Source of the DNA: Acidimicrobiaceae bacterium
GTDB lineage: Bacteria > Actinomycetota > Acidimicrobiia > Acidimicrobiales > Ilumatobacteraceae
Assembly (NCBI GenBank): GCA_947450115.1
Contig: CANFUE010000004.1
Location: 1 to 64,000, forward strand
Length of the DNA stretch: 64,000 nucleotides
Reading direction: 5' to 3'
Below the pieces are notes generated by a model that saw only the letters and a list, made by a program, of their open reading frames with translations, searched no databases and was not told the origin of the DNA. Every line of letters begins with the position of its first letter. The stretch's first letter is position 1. This document shows, in pieces, positions 62,725-64,000 of this stretch. The position numbers and the translations under genes were made by a program.

Positions 62725-63324
62725 ATGTTGTGGCTCGTCGTTGGGCTCGGTAACCCCGGTAAAAAGTACGAGCAAACACGCCACAATGTTGGTCAGTGCG
62801 CCATTGACGAATTATGCCGTAGATGGAATGTTTCTTTGCGCGAAGGCAAAGACAAAGCACGTGTAGGTGAAACGACTTTGCGCGACACAGCCGGTAACGA
62901 CCACAAAGTGGTGTTTGCCATCCCCACAACATTCATGAACGAGTCAGGGCAGGCAGTGCGGCTACTCATGAAACGCCACAACTTGAAATTTGATTCTGAT
63001 ATTTCCCAACTCATTGTTGTTCACGATGAGCTCGATCTTGAACCAGGTGTGGTGCGAGCAAAAGTAGGTGGTGGTCTTGCAGGCCATAACGGATTGCGTT
63101 CCATCACCTCGCATCTTTCAACCCAAGACTATGCACGAGTGCGCATTGGCGTGGGCAAACCTCCCTCAGCCGATGAAGGAGCAGACCACGTGCTTCGTAA
63201 AGTTGCCCCAGCAGACCGCGTTGTGCTCGATGCTGCAGTTGCTGTTGCAGCAGACGTTGCAGAGTCTTTTATTTTGCGCGGAAGCGCAGTAACAATGAAT
63301 ACGTATAACACGGCTACTTCGTGA
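62725..63324 (+). CDS. pth: Peptidyl-tRNA hydrolase
   Basis: MLWLVVGLGNPGKKYEQTRHNVGQCAIDELCRRW; TFMNESGQAVRLLMKRHNL; VHDELDLEPGVVRAKVGGGLAGHNGLRSITSHL. Confidence 0.96.
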   Translation: MLWLVVGLGNPGKKYEQTRHNVGQCAIDELCRRWNVSLREGKDKARVGETTLRDTAGNDHKVVFAIPTTFMNESGQAVRLLMKRHNLKFDSDISQLIVVHDELDLEPGVVRAKVGGGLAGHNGLRSITSHLSTQDYARVRIGVGKPPSADEGADHVLRKVAPADRVVLDAAVAVAADVAESFILRGSAVTMNTYNTATS

Positions 63325-64000
63325 ATTTGCATCGCATCCCCGCACTCGTTGCACAAGATCCCACAGTTGCGGGTGCATTCACTGGCAAGAACGGCACACT
63401 TGGCTGCCCCGAAGTTGCCCGCCCGGTTGTACTTGCTGCAATGGCATCACTTCACCCGCATGCAACGTTTGTTATTGCGACTGCAACGGGTTCATCTGCT
63501 GCACAACTAGTAGACGACCTCCAGGTCTACCTACCCGCAAACGATGTGGTGCTATACCCAGCGTGGGAAACACTTCCCTTCGAACGCATCAGCCCGAACG
63601 TGGAAACAATGGGCAAGCGCATGGAAGCCTTGTGGCGTTTACGCACACCCGAACATCGCCCCCGCATCGTTGTTGCTGGCGCACGTGCACTTCTCCAAAA
63701 AATTGCACCACAGCCCAATATTTCTACTCACTACCCATGGCCCCTGCACATCAAAGTGGGCATGACTATTGACCCCGATTCACTGATGTCAGACCTTGTC
63801 ACAATTGGCTACCGCCGTGAAGACCTCGTTGAACTACGTGGACACGTTGCACGTCGTGGCGCAATTGTCGACGTCTTTCCTTCTACAGCCGATACGCCTG
63901 TGCGCATTGAATTGTGGGGCGACGAAGTAGAACGTCTGGTTACTTTCAATGTAAATGACCAACGCAGTGAAGGTGACATCACAGAAATTTGGATTCACCC
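63321..64000 (+). CDS. mfd: Transcription-repair coupling factor Mfd, N-terminal part (truncated by window edge)
   Basis: Not in ORF track because open at the edge. Translation from GTG 63321: VNLHRIPALVAQDPTVAGAFTGK...ANDVVLYPAWETLPFERISPNVETMGKRMEALWRL...YRREDLVELRGHVARRGAIVDVFP, as in Mfd/UvrB-like N-domains. Confidence 0.93.
   Translation, partial: MNLHRIPALVAQDPTVAGAFTGKNGTLGCPEVARPVVLAAMASLHPHATFVIATATGSSAAQLVDDLQVYLPANDVVLYPAWETLPFERISPNVETMGKRMEALWRLRTPEHRPRIVVAGARALLQKIAPQPNISTHYPWPLHIKVGMTIDPDSLMSDLVTIGYRREDLVELRGHVARRGAIVDVFPSTADTPVRIELWGDEVERLVTFNVNDQRSEGDITEIWIH

Noticed and set aside
1-64000. CRISPR arrays, prophage, IS elements, integrases, rRNA operons
   Set aside because: No direct-repeat arrays, transposase/integrase motifs, terminal inverted repeats or rRNA sequences were noticed on reading; only one tRNA was found and it has no integration-like neighbour.

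Overview
This 64 kb window is a compact, gene-dense chromosomal segment from a high-G+C Gram-positive-type bacterium. Gene content (AceE-type E1, bS22, SufBD-Rieske-SufC, Ctc-type L25) suggests Actinobacteria, possibly Acidimicrobiia; this taxonomy is inference only. I found no CRISPR array, IS element or phage module. Housekeeping blocks are: a lipoate/2-oxoacid dehydrogenase block (natural LipB-LipA fusion, E2, E3, and aceE further on), argJ, rnhA, galE, two separated Suf Fe-S clusters each with its own SufC, htpX, a P-type ATPase, ychF, rsmI, metG-tatD-rsmA-ispE, and tRNA-Gln-prs-rplY-pth-mfd. The most accessory-looking part is about 23.5-37.9 kb. It holds glycosyltransferases, polytopic membrane proteins, a degenerate asparagine-synthase-like protein without the Cys nucleophile, a GT-methyltransferase fusion, a polysaccharide pyruvyl transferase and a fatty acid desaturase, plus a Phd/PIN toxin-antitoxin pair with a tandem palindromic operator. 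The best candidates for new biology are: the Cys-rich ORF locked between sufB and sufD, together with the split suf locus and duplicated sufC; a structured htpX leader that sequesters the ribosome binding site; tRNA-Gln ending 3 nt before the prs start codon; the LipB-LipA fusion; the uncharacterised surface-glycan locus; and an alpha/beta hydrolase whose nucleophile position reads Asn. Two genes absent from the supplied ORF track were recovered: bS22 (30 aa) and the start of mfd.
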